Assembly: GCF_027923225.1 (NCBI RefSeq)
Contig: NZ_BSDI01000028.1
Location: 21,941 to 85,940 of the forward strand
Source of the DNA: Phytohabitans aurantiacus
GTDB taxonomy: Bacteria; Actinomycetota; Actinomycetes; Mycobacteriales; Micromonosporaceae
Direction: 5' to 3'
Length of the DNA stretch: 64,000 nucleotides
This document shows, in pieces, positions 52,475 to 61,625 of this stretch. The translations under genes were made by a program, and so were the position numbers. How positions within the stretch are numbered: position 1 is the stretch's first letter; each line of letters starts with the position of its first letter. Under the pieces are notes generated by a model. The model worked only from the letters and a program-made list of their open reading frames with translations. It made no database searches and was not told the DNA's origin.

Positions 52475-53143
52475 GTGAGTCGACCGTGGACTCGGTTCGG
52501 TATCCGGGCCTTGGCTCTCGCGTTGCTCCTGGTAGGAGTGGGCGGCGGCTATTACGTGGGCCAGTACCGCGACGATCAGCGGCAGGGGATCGACGCCCAG
52601 TTGGCCGCCGACGCGACTCAAGAGGAGATCGGGTTCCTCAAGGAGCGGCAGCGCGAGTACACGATCGCGACGGCGCAGCAACGCGAAGCCCAGCGGCTCG
52701 CCGCCGAGAAGGCGCAGGCCGCGGCGAAGGCCGAGGCCGAGCGGGTCAGCAAGGCCGAAGACGAGGCGAGCCGCAGGAAGCGCGAGAAGGAGGCGGCGGC
52801 GAAGCCCTACGACGGCCCGATCCCCACCTCCTGCAAGGAGTACAGCGGCAACCGCCAGATCGGCTGCGCGATGATGATCGACGCGGGCTTCCCGATCTCG
52901 GAGTTCCCGTGCCTGGAGAAGCTGTGGACGAAGGAGAGCGGCTGGAACCACAAGGCGCGCAACTCCTCGTCCGGCGCGTACGGCATCGCGCAGGCGTATC
53001 CGGGCAGCAAGATGGCGTCCGCCGGCAGCGACTGGCAGACCAACCCCGCCACGCAGATCAAGTGGGGTCTCGGATACGTCAAGGGCCGGTACAAGACGCC
53101 GTGCGGCGCGTGGACCTACTTCCAGAACAACGGTTCCTACTGA
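52475..53143 (+). CDS. Lytic-transglycosylase-like exported protein
   Basis: 222 residues from GTG 52475, with AAGGG 7 nt upstream. Residues ~12-27 (LALALLLVGVGGGYYV) are a signal anchor. An Ala/Glu/Lys-rich coiled coil (~60-110) precedes the SLT-like C-terminal domain with a catalytic Glu in LWTKESGWNHKA, SSGAYGIAQAYPG and the tail. It probably cleaves peptidoglycan or binds it. The end overlaps the convergent cellulose-binding gene by 7 bp. Confidence 0.88.
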   Translation: MSRPWTRFGIRALALALLLVGVGGGYYVGQYRDDQRQGIDAQLAADATQEEIGFLKERQREYTIATAQQREAQRLAAEKAQAAAKAEAERVSKAEDEASRRKREKEAAAKPYDGPIPTSCKEYSGNRQIGCAMMIDAGFPISEFPCLEKLWTKESGWNHKARNSSSGAYGIAQAYPGSKMASAGSDWQTNPATQIKWGLGYVKGRYKTPCGAWTYFQNNGSY

Positions 53144-54735
53144 TCATCCGCGGCACGTACCTGGCCGATGCCGTGGCGGCTGAGCCAACCCGCCGCCGCC
53201 GGCGTGCTGACGCTGGTGGCGACCACGGGCACCTGCGCGGCGAGCGGTAGCAGCGTCGACCGCCAGCAGGCCGGCGTGCCACAGGCGGATGTGCTGTCCA
53301 CATGCCACGCGGCGGCCAGGCTGCGGCCCGCGAAATCGGTCGGGCGGTGGGCGAGCCAGCCGCTCAGGTCGTTGGAGCCGTCCAGCCCGCCGACGAGGAT
53401 GAGGTTGAACGCCCCGTACCGGCGGATCTGCTCGATGAGCGACTGCACGCCCGGGTAGAGGGTTTCGAGCCCGGCGCAGTCGGCGTCCGTATGCCACCAG
53501 CAGCTCCAGACGAGCGACGGGTCGGCGGTGCCCACGGCCGGATAGCCGGCGTCGACCAGGTCGAAGACCACGGCGTTGTCGTCGCGGAACGCCCGGGCGG
53601 CGTCGAGCCAGAAGCTCTCGATACTGGTGGCGGCGGTGGCGCGCGGTGCCACGATCGGCGTGATGCCGTGCCGGATCAGCCGGCGGGCGTACGCGGCGAC
53701 TTCGGTGAGGTAGGCATTGCGGTCGGTGAGCGAGGAGAGGCTGCCATTGCGCCAGCAGGCATCGCTGAGCGACATCCGGACGGTGTTGATGCTGCGAGCC
53801 CGCAGCGCGCGCACGGAGGCGTCATCGACCGGCCCGTCCCAGATACTGGTGCTCGGCGGGCACCCGGCCTCCACTGTGGAGCGAGTGATGCCACGTGCCC
53901 GGAACGGGCGAGGGTCGCGCTCGACCGTGACGATTTGGTTGCCGGACACGCGCAGCGGCCGCGCGTCGGTGGACGCGGCGGGCGGGAGGACGCGAATGCC
54001 GACGACCTCCCTGACCGTTGCGGCGCCGACGCTGTCGAACACCGTCGCGGTGACGCGGGTGCCGCCGTTTTCCGGCACACCACGCCAGTCGAAGGCCCAC
54101 GGCGGCGTCGTGTCCACATTGAGCAGTACGCCCCGGGTCTTGAACTCGACCCGCGTGATGTGTCGCCCTGGCGCGACCGTCGCTTCGACCCTGATCGGGA
54201 TCGTCGCCGGTGCGGCGAAGAATTCGTCGTTCTGCGGGGAGATCAACTTTACCGTTGGCGGTGTCGGGTCAGGGTTTCCCGGCCGGGGCGAGGAAGGCGT
54301 CGGGCTCGCTGGGGGCTCGTTGCACGCCTGGTCGTTGAACCGGAAGTTGATTGGCGGTTCAAGATATCCACTGTGGAATCCGCCCCAGCGCACGGTGATA
54401 GAGGCGCCGGTCGGCAGGGTGTCTCCCGGCGGCGGGATGAGGATCGGGTCGTTCGGCGTATGGGTGCCGCCACCGAGCGAGTAACCGGGCGGCACCGGTT
54501 CGAAGCCCGGCAGGACGTAGCCGCCGACGGTCCGCCATCGCAGCCGCCAGTCAGTGGCCGGAGGTCCGAGGTTGGTCAGCGTGATCTCGGCGGTGAAGCC
54601 GCTCGACCACTCGCGGATCAGCTTGTACTCCACCGTGCAGGGCAGCGCCGCGTAGGCCGGCTGCAGCACCATGGTCAGCGCTCCTGCCGCGACGATCGCC
54701 ACAGACGCGGCCAGCGCGATGATTCGACGTCGCAT
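53137..54735 (-). CDS. CBM2 + GH5-like pseudoenzyme, secreted
   Basis: 532 residues from ATG 54735, with GGGGAGG 6 nt upstream. A Sec signal peptide (~1-30) is followed by a CBM2-like cellulose-binding domain (~33-140, with Trp residues and two Cys), a Pro/Ser linker, an Ig-like domain (~160-245) and a GH5-like barrel (~250-530). In active relatives the acid/base is in NEP and the nucleophile in a GEIGE-type loop. Here the first reads DLVDAG (Ala396) and the second VVATSVSTP (Ser508). Both glutamates are lost, so hydrolysis is not expected. Confidence 0.85.
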   Translation of the reverse strand: MRRRIIALAASVAIVAAGALTMVLQPAYAALPCTVEYKLIREWSSGFTAEITLTNLGPPATDWRLRWRTVGGYVLPGFEPVPPGYSLGGGTHTPNDPILIPPPGDTLPTGASITVRWGGFHSGYLEPPINFRFNDQACNEPPASPTPSSPRPGNPDPTPPTVKLISPQNDEFFAAPATIPIRVEATVAPGRHITRVEFKTRGVLLNVDTTPPWAFDWRGVPENGGTRVTATVFDSVGAATVREVVGIRVLPPAASTDARPLRVSGNQIVTVERDPRPFRARGITRSTVEAGCPPSTSIWDGPVDDASVRALRARSINTVRMSLSDACWRNGSLSSLTDRNAYLTEVAAYARRLIRHGITPIVAPRATAATSIESFWLDAARAFRDDNAVVFDLVDAGYPAVGTADPSLVWSCWWHTDADCAGLETLYPGVQSLIEQIRRYGAFNLILVGGLDGSNDLSGWLAHRPTDFAGRSLAAAWHVDSTSACGTPACWRSTLLPLAAQVPVVATSVSTPAAAGWLSRHGIGQVRAADDQ

Positions 54736-54820
54736 CCCAGCCTCCCCGTTCAACCATCGGCGATACATCAGAGTCTGTCAATGCGAATTGCGCTTGCAAA
54801 CCGTACGTCCGTACTGTTGA

Positions 54821-56047
54821 GTGGTGAGGGTGCGTTTGCTTCCACCGCCCGGGGCGGCTCGTGTCCTCGCTCTGTCAACCCTGGTCAACACCGTTGGCCG
54901 GGGCGTCTGGCTGACCGCCAGCGCGCTGTTCCTGACCCGGTCGGTGGGGCTCTCGGTGACGCAGGTCGGCCTCGGGCTCACCGTGACCGCCCTGGTCAGC
55001 CTGGTGGTGAGCACGCCAGCGGGCTACCTGGCGGATCGGTACGGCCCGCGCGGCATCCAGTTCGTCGCGCTGCTCTTCTGCGGTGGCTTGACGGCCGCGT
55101 TGGCCCTGGTCGGGTCGTTTGCGTCGTTCCTCGTGGTCAGCATCGCCATGGCACTGGCCGAGGCGGCCTTCCGTGGCGCCCGAGGCGCGGTGATCGCTGG
55201 AGCCGTCCCCGCTGACCAGCGCGTCCGCACGCGTGCCTACCTGCGGGCCACCACCAACGTCGGTATCTCGGTCGGCGCCGCGCTGGCCGGTGTCGGTATC
55301 GCCGTGGACACCCGGGCGGGCTACCTGGCGCTGATCATGGTGGATGCCGTCAGCTTCGTGGTCGCGGCCGCGATCCTCACCCGGCTGGCACCGATACCGC
55401 CGGTGGCGGCGCCCGCGCACGGGCCACGGCTGGTGGCGCTGCGAGACCGCCCGTTCCTGGTGTTCACGTTGCTCGACGGGTTGATGTCGATGCACTTCGG
55501 CCTGCTCAACATCGCGCTTCCACTGTGGATCGCCAGCCACACCACCGCGCCCCGCTGGCTCATCTCGGTACTGATGCTGGTGAACACCACGATGGTGGTT
55601 CTGTTCCAGGTGCGCGCCGCGCGCGGTACCGAGGAAGTAGCTGGCGCCGCGCGTGCCTCGCGCCGGGCCGGTGCGGCTATCGCGGTCGCGTGCCTGCTCT
55701 TCGCGGCCAGCGGCGCCGGAGCGACGCCCGTCGCGGTGGCCCTGCTGCTGGCTGGTTCCTTCACGCACGTCATCGGCGAGCTCTGGCAGTCGGCCGCGGG
55801 ATGGGGGATCTCGTTCGGGCTCGCGCCCGCGCACGCGCAGGGCCAGTACCAGGGGGCGTACGGGATGGGCATGCAACTCGGCGGCATGCTGGCCCCGGTC
55901 GTGGTGACCACCCTCGCGATCGGCTGGGGCGTGCCGGGCTGGCTGGTGCTCGGCGCTCTCTTCGTCATCCTCGGCGCGTTGATGCCACCCGTGGTGCGCT
56001 GGGCCTCCCACACCCGAAAGCCCGAGCCCGAGCTGGCCAAGGTCTAG
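54821..56047 (+). CDS. MFS transporter
   Basis: 408 residues from GTG 54821 (GTG 54824 with TACTGT 6 nt before it is an alternative). Twelve helices are predicted. The loop 2-3 motif is GYLADRYGPRG. Helix 5 has AYLRATTNVGISVGAALAG. It is a drug-efflux type MFS. No partner genes are close apart from a hairpin after the stop. Confidence 0.92.
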   Translation: MVRVRLLPPPGAARVLALSTLVNTVGRGVWLTASALFLTRSVGLSVTQVGLGLTVTALVSLVVSTPAGYLADRYGPRGIQFVALLFCGGLTAALALVGSFASFLVVSIAMALAEAAFRGARGAVIAGAVPADQRVRTRAYLRATTNVGISVGAALAGVGIAVDTRAGYLALIMVDAVSFVVAAAILTRLAPIPPVAAPAHGPRLVALRDRPFLVFTLLDGLMSMHFGLLNIALPLWIASHTTAPRWLISVLMLVNTTMVVLFQVRAARGTEEVAGAARASRRAGAAIAVACLLFAASGAGATPVAVALLLAGSFTHVIGELWQSAAGWGISFGLAPAHAQGQYQGAYGMGMQLGGMLAPVVVTTLAIGWGVPGWLVLGALFVILGALMPPVVRWASHTRKPEPELAKV

Positions 56048-56102
56048 CCCTCCGCCCGCCCCAGGCCAGCTGAGCGCGGCGTGTCGCCACGCCGCCTCCG
56101 TC

Positions 56103-56159
56103 GATCAAGGGCGAACGCACGCGGTTGGATCTCTTTTCCGCGTGCATTCGCCCTTGATC
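56103..56159. terminator. 22-bp hairpin after MFS gene
   Basis: The arms starting GATCAAGGGCGAACGCACGC and their complement pair with one mismatch around a 13-nt loop. A third partial copy, GCCCTTGATC, follows at 56169. It could be a terminator or a dispersed repeat element. Confidence 0.65.
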
Positions 56160-56184
56160 CATGCAATTGCCCTTGATCGGCGAG

Positions 56185-56276
56185 CCCGCGCCGCCCGCGC
56201 CGCCCGCGCCGCCCGCGCCGTCCGGGCCGCACGGGCCGCACGGGCCGTCCGGGCCGGCTGGGCCGCCCGCGCCGAC
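56185..56276. repeat. Imperfect 9-bp tandem repeat
   Basis: Units such as GCCCGCGCC and GGGCCGCAC repeat about ten times, with drift in the second half. It would code Ala/Arg repeats but has no gene signals. Confidence 0.75.
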
Positions 56277-56383
56277 TCGGGGATCGTGAAAACGCGGAGG
56301 GTGAGGCCGCGGGAGCGACGGTATCGACCGCGACGGACATCGCGGTAGCTCAAAGCCCTTCGATCTGGGTTTAACCTGTCGGG

Positions 56384-56740
56384 ATGCGGCTGAACCATCT
56401 GGGCCTCCCGGTGCGCGACGTCGGGCGCAGCAAGGGCTTTTACGAGAGGCATTTCGGCTTCGACCCCGCGACCGCCCAGGAGTATCCAGATCGGACGGTC
56501 ATCGTCAGAAACTCCGACGGTTTCGACCTCGCTCTCCACCCCGTGGCCGAGGTCGAACCGTCGCCGCACTTCCTGCACTTCGGCTTCCGGGCCGCCACAC
56601 CGGACGACGTGCGGGCGCTCCAGGCGCGCCTCGTCGAAGAGGGCGTCGTGCTCATCGAGACGGAAGACGAGCCGGAGTATGTCGGCTTCAAGGCGCTCGA
56701 TCCCGACGGTCACCGCGTCGAGACCTACTGGGAACCCTGA
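56384..56740 (+). CDS. VOC/glyoxalase-family protein
   Basis: 118 residues, ATG with TAACCT 6 nt upstream, so probably leaderless. A single VOC half-module is seen (LNHLGLPVRDVGRSKGFYERHFGF at the start and ALDPDGHRVETYWEP at the end), including the usual metal-binding His and Glu. A dimer would make the full active site. Possible roles include small-molecule lyase or binding. The neighbour is the LmeA-like gene. Confidence 0.88.
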   Translation: MRLNHLGLPVRDVGRSKGFYERHFGFDPATAQEYPDRTVIVRNSDGFDLALHPVAEVEPSPHFLHFGFRAATPDDVRALQARLVEEGVVLIETEDEPEYVGFKALDPDGHRVETYWEP

Positions 56741-56804
56741 ACTGTTGCGGCCCGTGAACCGTACTGGACGGTAGGTAAGGGTCAGGCGATGGGAGGTGGG
56801 CCGC

Positions 56805-58325
56805 GTGGATCCAGATGCACCTTTCGCGGCGCCGGCGAGGGCGAAGCGGGCACACGCGGCCGAAGATGGCGGCTTCCTCAAGGGACGGCGCCTTCTGAAG
56901 GGGCGCCGCGCCAAGTGGCTGGCGTTCGGCCTCACGCCGGTGCTCGCGATTCCGCTCGCGGTCCTGTTCCTGCCACTGCCCTTTCTGGACGGATACATCG
57001 CCAGCGTGATCACCGAGCGGGTGTCGAGCCAGCTCGCGTGCCCCGGCAGCCTCGCGCAGCCGCCGAAGGTGGAGGTCGGCGGCGGGCGGCTCGTCCCGCA
57101 GGTATTGCGCAAGCGCATGTCGGAGGTGCGGCTGTCGGTGCCCGATATCACCATCGGCGACACCGAGCACGCCAGGTTCGAAGCCACGATGCGCGACGTG
57201 ACCCAGCCGGAGGAGGGGACTACGCGTGTCGGCAGCATGGACGCGTCCATCACCGTCCCGTTCGCCAACATGCCGACCGCTGAGGGTGAGCCGCCGACCA
57301 CCTACGGGCGGGCCGAAGACGGCTCGCTGACCGTCACGACGGTATCGCCGGCCGAGAACGCGAAGAACGTCACCGCCAAGCTCTACCTCAAGATGGAACT
57401 GCGTGGTGAGTCGGTTGCCGCGGTGCCGCAGAAGCTGCAACTGTTCGGGCGCGAGCTGCCCGCCGATCAGGTGAAGAATCTCGCTGGCGGCGAACGCAAG
57501 CAGGAGCTGCCCGACCTGCCGGATGGCGTGTCCTACAAGTCGATAACGCCGCGCAAGGACGGCGTACACGTCGTGCTCGACGGTGTGGCCAACGAACCGT
57601 TGAGCAACCTTCCCAAGGAGGTGGACGGCCGAGCGGTCACCTACTCGGCCAAGGGTGGGTTACTGGGAATCTCCACGGCGCTCAGCGTCGAGCCCATCGT
57701 CAACGTCCCGCTGACCATCCACACAGCACCGCGGCTCAACGGTGGCACGCTGACCCTGGTGCCGCAGACCGTCGAGATTCTCGGTGCGAACCGGCAGCCC
57801 GACGACCTGCTCGCCCGGATCGTGCTGGGGCAGATCAAGCAGGAGTCGTTGAGCCGCAAGCTTCCCGCCCTGCCGGCCGGCGTGACGTACCGGTCGGTGA
57901 AGGTCGACAGCGGTGGCATAAAGGTGGCCGTGGGCGGTACCACCATCCAGCCGTTCTCCGAACTGTCCTCAGGGGACGGTCGACCCACCACGTTCAGCGC
58001 CGAGGACGGGCTGCTCACCGCCACCACGAAGGGCGGCAACCCGGACGGCTCGCCGACGCCCATCGTCCTGTACGCCAAGCCGAGGATCACCGGTACGACG
58101 CTCGACATCGCGCCGCAGGAGATCGAGATGTTCGGCTTCCTCTTCCCCGCAGACAATGTGCTTTCTCAGGTACGGGCGCGCGAAACGTCGTATCCGTTGC
58201 AGGCGTTGCCGACGAACCTCCAGTACCAGGGTGTCGAGGTCGCTCCCGAAGGGCTGCGGATCACGTTGAGCGGTAAGGACGTGGTGCTCCAAAAGGGAGG
58301 GTTGACCGGCAACAGCAGCTGCTGA
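56805..58325 (+). CDS. LmeA/DUF2993-family protein with three repeats
   Basis: 506 residues from GTG 56805, chosen because GGGAGG lies 8 nt upstream. The N-terminus has basic residues and one hydrophobic helix (~40-65, WLAFGLTPVLAIPLAVLFLP), so it is an anchored extracytoplasmic protein. Three repeats follow. Each has an LFG/LGA-type strand with LPADQ-like residues (KLQLFGRELPADQV, TVEILGANRQPDDL, EIEMFGFLFPADNV) and then a LP-x-GVxY strand. DUF2993/LmeA proteins bind envelope phospholipids. Three copies are unusual. Confidence 0.82.
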   Translation: MDPDAPFAAPARAKRAHAAEDGGFLKGRRLLKGRRAKWLAFGLTPVLAIPLAVLFLPLPFLDGYIASVITERVSSQLACPGSLAQPPKVEVGGGRLVPQVLRKRMSEVRLSVPDITIGDTEHARFEATMRDVTQPEEGTTRVGSMDASITVPFANMPTAEGEPPTTYGRAEDGSLTVTTVSPAENAKNVTAKLYLKMELRGESVAAVPQKLQLFGRELPADQVKNLAGGERKQELPDLPDGVSYKSITPRKDGVHVVLDGVANEPLSNLPKEVDGRAVTYSAKGGLLGISTALSVEPIVNVPLTIHTAPRLNGGTLTLVPQTVEILGANRQPDDLLARIVLGQIKQESLSRKLPALPAGVTYRSVKVDSGGIKVAVGGTTIQPFSELSSGDGRPTTFSAEDGLLTATTKGGNPDGSPTPIVLYAKPRITGTTLDIAPQEIEMFGFLFPADNVLSQVRARETSYPLQALPTNLQYQGVEVAPEGLRITLSGKDVVLQKGGLTGNSSC

Positions 58326-58329
58326 CCGG

Positions 58330-59145
58330 TCAGCTGGCGGCGGTGACGGGTTCGAAGCTGGCGAGCATCTCCTCCAGGGCGCGCTGGTCGGGGCCGATGA
58401 ACGGGTTGGCCTCGGGTGCCGCCGCGAGCATGTCGAGGAACTCGTTGTGCTGGCCGACAGCGGGCGGCAGGTGCGTGCTGAGAATCGCCGTCGGGGCCAT
58501 CGAGCGCAGCGGCTTGACGGTTTCGAGGTACCTCGTTTCGTCGACGTTGTGCACCCATGGGCTGTCGAGGGTCGCCCACAGCAGTTGACCGTCGCGGACG
58601 GCTTCGGCCGGTGCCTCCTGCACGTCCGGGGCGCCAGCGAGCTCGCTCGTCGGCATGGGCGCGCCGAAGCAGTCGGAGCTGAAGCACACCCCGGACCGGT
58701 CGTCGTAGAAACCGACGGTGGCCGGGCTGTCGAACAGCGGCGGGCGGAACGCGGTGAGTTTCCGGTCGCCCACGTCCAGCGACTGGCCGGGGTTGAGCAG
58801 GTACACCCGGTCGAGCGGTAGTGGGCGCTCCGTCGACATGATGCCGGCACCGATGAACGTGGTGACGATCCGCGCCCGCGGTGCCGCGTCGAGCAGGGCG
58901 AAGATGCCCCCGGTGTGGTCGCGGTCGGGGTGGGTCAGCCAGATCCAGCGCACGTCCTTGGGGTCCATGACCGAGCCGAGCGACTCGACGAAGTCTCGGT
59001 CGGGCAGGCTGAGCCCCGTGTCGATGACGACGGGCTCGGCCGCGTGCAGGACGAACGCGTTGATGGCCAGGAAACCGATGCCGGGTATGGGCAGTTGATC
59101 GTTGAGGACGCTGACGTCGCGTCCGATCCGGTGGAAGCGCATCAC
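58330..59145 (-). CDS. MBL-fold metallo-hydrolase
   Basis: 271 residues from ATG 59145 or 59142. The metal motif THPDRDHTGGIF (HxDxDH type) is at ~71-82, with a later SSDCFG Asp and STHLPP His. The family includes flavodiiron-like and lactonase-like hydrolases; I cannot decide the substrate. It is convergent with the LmeA gene and 5 bp away, sharing the palindrome CTGACCGGTCAG at 58322. The TetR gene on the same strand follows after a 79-bp gap. Confidence 0.88.
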   Translation of the reverse strand: MMRFHRIGRDVSVLNDQLPIPGIGFLAINAFVLHAAEPVVIDTGLSLPDRDFVESLGSVMDPKDVRWIWLTHPDRDHTGGIFALLDAAPRARIVTTFIGAGIMSTERPLPLDRVYLLNPGQSLDVGDRKLTAFRPPLFDSPATVGFYDDRSGVCFSSDCFGAPMPTSELAGAPDVQEAPAEAVRDGQLLWATLDSPWVHNVDETRYLETVKPLRSMAPTAILSTHLPPAVGQHNEFLDMLAAAPEANPFIGPDQRALEEMLASFEPVTAAS

Positions 59146-59224
59146 GGGTTCTCCTCTCGTGGGAGCGCACCCAATTCGGTATAGATCACCAAATGTCGAG
59201 AATTGTCCTGCTGAGGTGATCCTG

Positions 59225-59827
59225 TCAAGAGGCCGAAAAGACGAAGGCCAGGTGGGCGTCCAGCGTCTTCAGCGCCTTCTCCGGCGTGGTCTGGGCGGTG
59301 AGGAGGTACATGCCCAGTCCTTCGGTGACCGCCAGCAGGCCGGTCGCCGCGGACTCGGAATCGACGCCGGTGCGCGCCGCCCCGGCCGCCTGCGCCGTCC
59401 GGATCTGGTCGGCGATGTAGGCGACCATCTGCGGTGCGTCCTGCCGCAGTGACGCGCCCGCCTCGGGGCGCACCGCCGCGTAGGCGAGAAACGCCAGCGC
59501 CACGAGCCCATCGGCACGGCTGGCGTCGTCGAGGGGGAGCAGTCCGGCCAGTACCGCTTGGAGAAAGTCGCGCGGAGCCGGCGTCGGTCCGAGGCGGGTG
59601 ACCGCCGCGGTGATGCGGGCCTCGTTCCGCTCGCGCACCACGCCCAGGGCGAACTGCATCATCTCGTCCTTGGTGCGGAAGTAGTGCTGCACCATGCCCG
59701 ACGTGACGCCCGCCTCGGTGGCGACGTGCCGCAGGCTGACGGCTTCGAGGCCGTCGCGCGCCGCGACGCGCAGGAGGGCGTCGGCGATGAGCGTGCGCCG
59801 TTCGTGATGGTCGACCACCTTCGGCAT
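59225..59827 (-). CDS. TetR-family repressor
   Basis: 200 residues from ATG 59827. The HTH is VSLRHVATEAGVTSGMVQHYFRTK, and the ligand domain is typical of the BetI-like group. It faces the ABC exporter genes; the 77-bp gap holds two operators. It likely represses itself and the exporter. Confidence 0.93.
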   Translation of the reverse strand: MPKVVDHHERRTLIADALLRVAARDGLEAVSLRHVATEAGVTSGMVQHYFRTKDEMMQFALGVVRERNEARITAAVTRLGPTPAPRDFLQAVLAGLLPLDDASRADGLVALAFLAYAAVRPEAGASLRQDAPQMVAYIADQIRTAQAAGAARTGVDSESAATGLLAVTEGLGMYLLTAQTTPEKALKTLDAHLAFVFSAS

Positions 59828-59846
59828 GGCCCCATGATTTCACATT

Positions 59847-59886
59847 GCGGTTGACATGAAACCGCGTTACATTGCAGTCGCAACGT
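59847..59886. promoter_or_regulatory. Two palindromes between TetR and DrrAB-type genes
   Basis: GCGGTT and AACCGC (59847-59865) form the first inverted repeat. ACATTGCAGTCGCAACGT (59869-59886) is the second, palindromic but for one base. Both lie in the divergent promoter gap. Confidence 0.6.
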
Positions 59887-59904
59887 AAAACGGCTGGAGG
59901 GGTG

Positions 59905-60852
59905 ATGATCGAGACGTACGGGCTGGTCAAACGGTACGGCGGCGTCACCGCGCTGGCCGGCGTCGACCTCGCTATCGGCGCGGGCAAGGTGCTCGGCGTG
60001 CTCGGGCCCAACGGGGCGGGCAAGACCACCGCCGTGCGCATCCTCGCGACGCTGCTGCGACCTGACGCGGGCACGGCACTGGTCGGCGGGTACGACGTGG
60101 TGCGCGACGCGTACCGGGTGCGGCAGGTCATCGGCGTGGTCGGGCAGTACGCGTCGATCGACGAGGAGCTGACCGGCCACCACAACCTGAGCCTCGTGGG
60201 CCGGCTGCTCGGGCTGCCCCGGCCAGTCGCACGGCGGCGGGCCGACGAGTTGCTGGACGAGTTCGGGCTCGGCGACGCGGGCGGCCGGCCCGTCAAGACG
60301 TACTCGGGCGGCATGCGACGCCGGATCGACCTGGCGGCGAGCCTCGTCGGCCAGCCACGCGTGCTCTTCCTCGACGAACCCACCACCGGCCTCGACCCGG
60401 TCAAGCGCGGCGAGATGTGGGAGACGGTCCGGTCGATGGCGGCGCGGGGCACGACCGTGCTGCTCACCACCCAGTACCTGGAGGAGGCCGACCGCCTCGC
60501 GGACGAGATCGTCGTGTTCGACCGCGGCGCCGTCGTCGCCCGCGGCACGCCGGACGCGCTCAAGCGCCGCTCGGGTCGGCAGACCCTGGAGGTACAGGTC
60601 GCCGACCCGGCCCGCCTACCGGAGGCCGCCGCCCTGGTGGCCGAGGTCGCCGGCAGCGAGCCCACCCGCGACGCGACCACCGGGCGGCTGAGCGTGCCGG
60701 TTGCCGACTCCCGCGTGATGCCGGCCGTCGTACGGCGCGTCGACGAGGCCGCGATCGAGGTGACCGAACTGTCGCTGCGCCTGCCCAGCCTGGACGACGT
60801 GTTCCTGGCCCTGACCGGCCACCCGACCACGGAAGAGAGGATCGCCGCATGA
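59905..60852 (+). CDS. DrrA-type ABC exporter ATPase
   Basis: 315 residues from ATG 59905 (GGAGGGG just upstream). Walker A is GPNGAGKTT, the signature motif is TYSGGMRRRIDLAASL and Walker B is RVLFLDEPTTGLDP. The C-terminal ~70 residues match daunorubicin-resistance ATPases. It powers the following permease through a shared operon. The start follows a TetR operator. Confidence 0.95.
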   Translation: MIETYGLVKRYGGVTALAGVDLAIGAGKVLGVLGPNGAGKTTAVRILATLLRPDAGTALVGGYDVVRDAYRVRQVIGVVGQYASIDEELTGHHNLSLVGRLLGLPRPVARRRADELLDEFGLGDAGGRPVKTYSGGMRRRIDLAASLVGQPRVLFLDEPTTGLDPVKRGEMWETVRSMAARGTTVLLTTQYLEEADRLADEIVVFDRGAVVARGTPDALKRRSGRQTLEVQVADPARLPEAAALVAEVAGSEPTRDATTGRLSVPVADSRVMPAVVRRVDEAAIEVTELSLRLPSLDDVFLALTGHPTTEERIAA

Positions 60853-61625
60853 GCACTGTGCCCGCGTCGGTGGCTGTGACCCAGTGCCTGGCCCTGTCCT
60901 GGCGGGGGATCGTGAAGATCCGGCGCCACCCGCTCGTGCTCGCCGACGTCGTACTCGGGCCGGCCGTCTTCCTGGTGCTGTTCGTGTACGTGTTCGGCGG
61001 CGCGATCGACGGCAGCACCGACCGGTACCTCCAGTTCGTACTGCCCGGCATCCTCGGGCTCATGACGCTGCTGGCCACCATGGGTGTGGGCGTCGCGCTC
61101 TGCCAGGACCTGCAGAGCGGCGTCTTCGACCGCATCCGCAGCCTGCCGACGCTGCGCATCGCGCCACTGGTCGGCGCCATCGGTGGAGACGCCGTGCGGC
61201 AGGTCGTTGCCATCGCCGCACTCCTCGGATTCGGTACCCTGCTGGGCTTCCGCTTCCAGACCGACGCCTTGGCGGTGCTGGCGGCGTGCGGCCTCGCGAT
61301 CGCCTTCGCGCTTTCGCTGTCCTGGGTCTGGGTACTGTTGGGCCTGCTGATGAAGGACGCTCAGGCCGTACAGGGCGTTGGTGCGATGCTCATCTTCCCG
61401 CTCTCCTTCGCCAGCAACATCTTCGTACCGCCCGGCACGATGCCCGGCTGGCTGCGAGCCTTTGTGGAGGTGAACCCGATCCGCCATCTCATGGACGCGA
61501 TGCGCGGGCTGATGGTGGGTGGGCCGGTGGCGACTCCGGTGCTCTGGACTCTCATGTGGATGGTGGTTTTCGTCGTGGTGTTCGCCCCGCTGGCCCTCGC
61601 CGCGTATCGCCGGAGCACCCGATGA
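60849..61625 (+). CDS. ABC-2 exporter permease (DrrB-like)
   Basis: 258 residues, ATGA overlap with the ATPase stop. About six membrane helices are predicted, with an FASNIFVPPGTMPGWLRAFVEVNPIRHLMDAMRGL region that is the ABC-2 signature. It completes the drug- or lipid-type exporter. The next gene overlaps by 4 nt. Confidence 0.94.
   Translation: MSTVPASVAVTQCLALSWRGIVKIRRHPLVLADVVLGPAVFLVLFVYVFGGAIDGSTDRYLQFVLPGILGLMTLLATMGVGVALCQDLQSGVFDRIRSLPTLRIAPLVGAIGGDAVRQVVAIAALLGFGTLLGFRFQTDALAVLAACGLAIAFALSLSWVWVLLGLLMKDAQAVQGVGAMLIFPLSFASNIFVPPGTMPGWLRAFVEVNPIRHLMDAMRGLMVGGPVATPVLWTLMWMVVFVVVFAPLALAAYRRSTR

Larger units (their letters stand above)
56048..56383. other. Gap with hairpin and tandem repeat
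   Basis: No gene is seen. It contains the hairpin at 56103-56159 and the GCC-rich tandem repeat at 56185-56276. The region reads as low-complexity on both strands. Confidence 0.6.

Noticed and set aside
56105..57301. Minus-strand frame over the 9-bp repeat and the LmeA gene
   Set aside because: Low-complexity Ala/Arg runs and antisense of real genes; no start signal.
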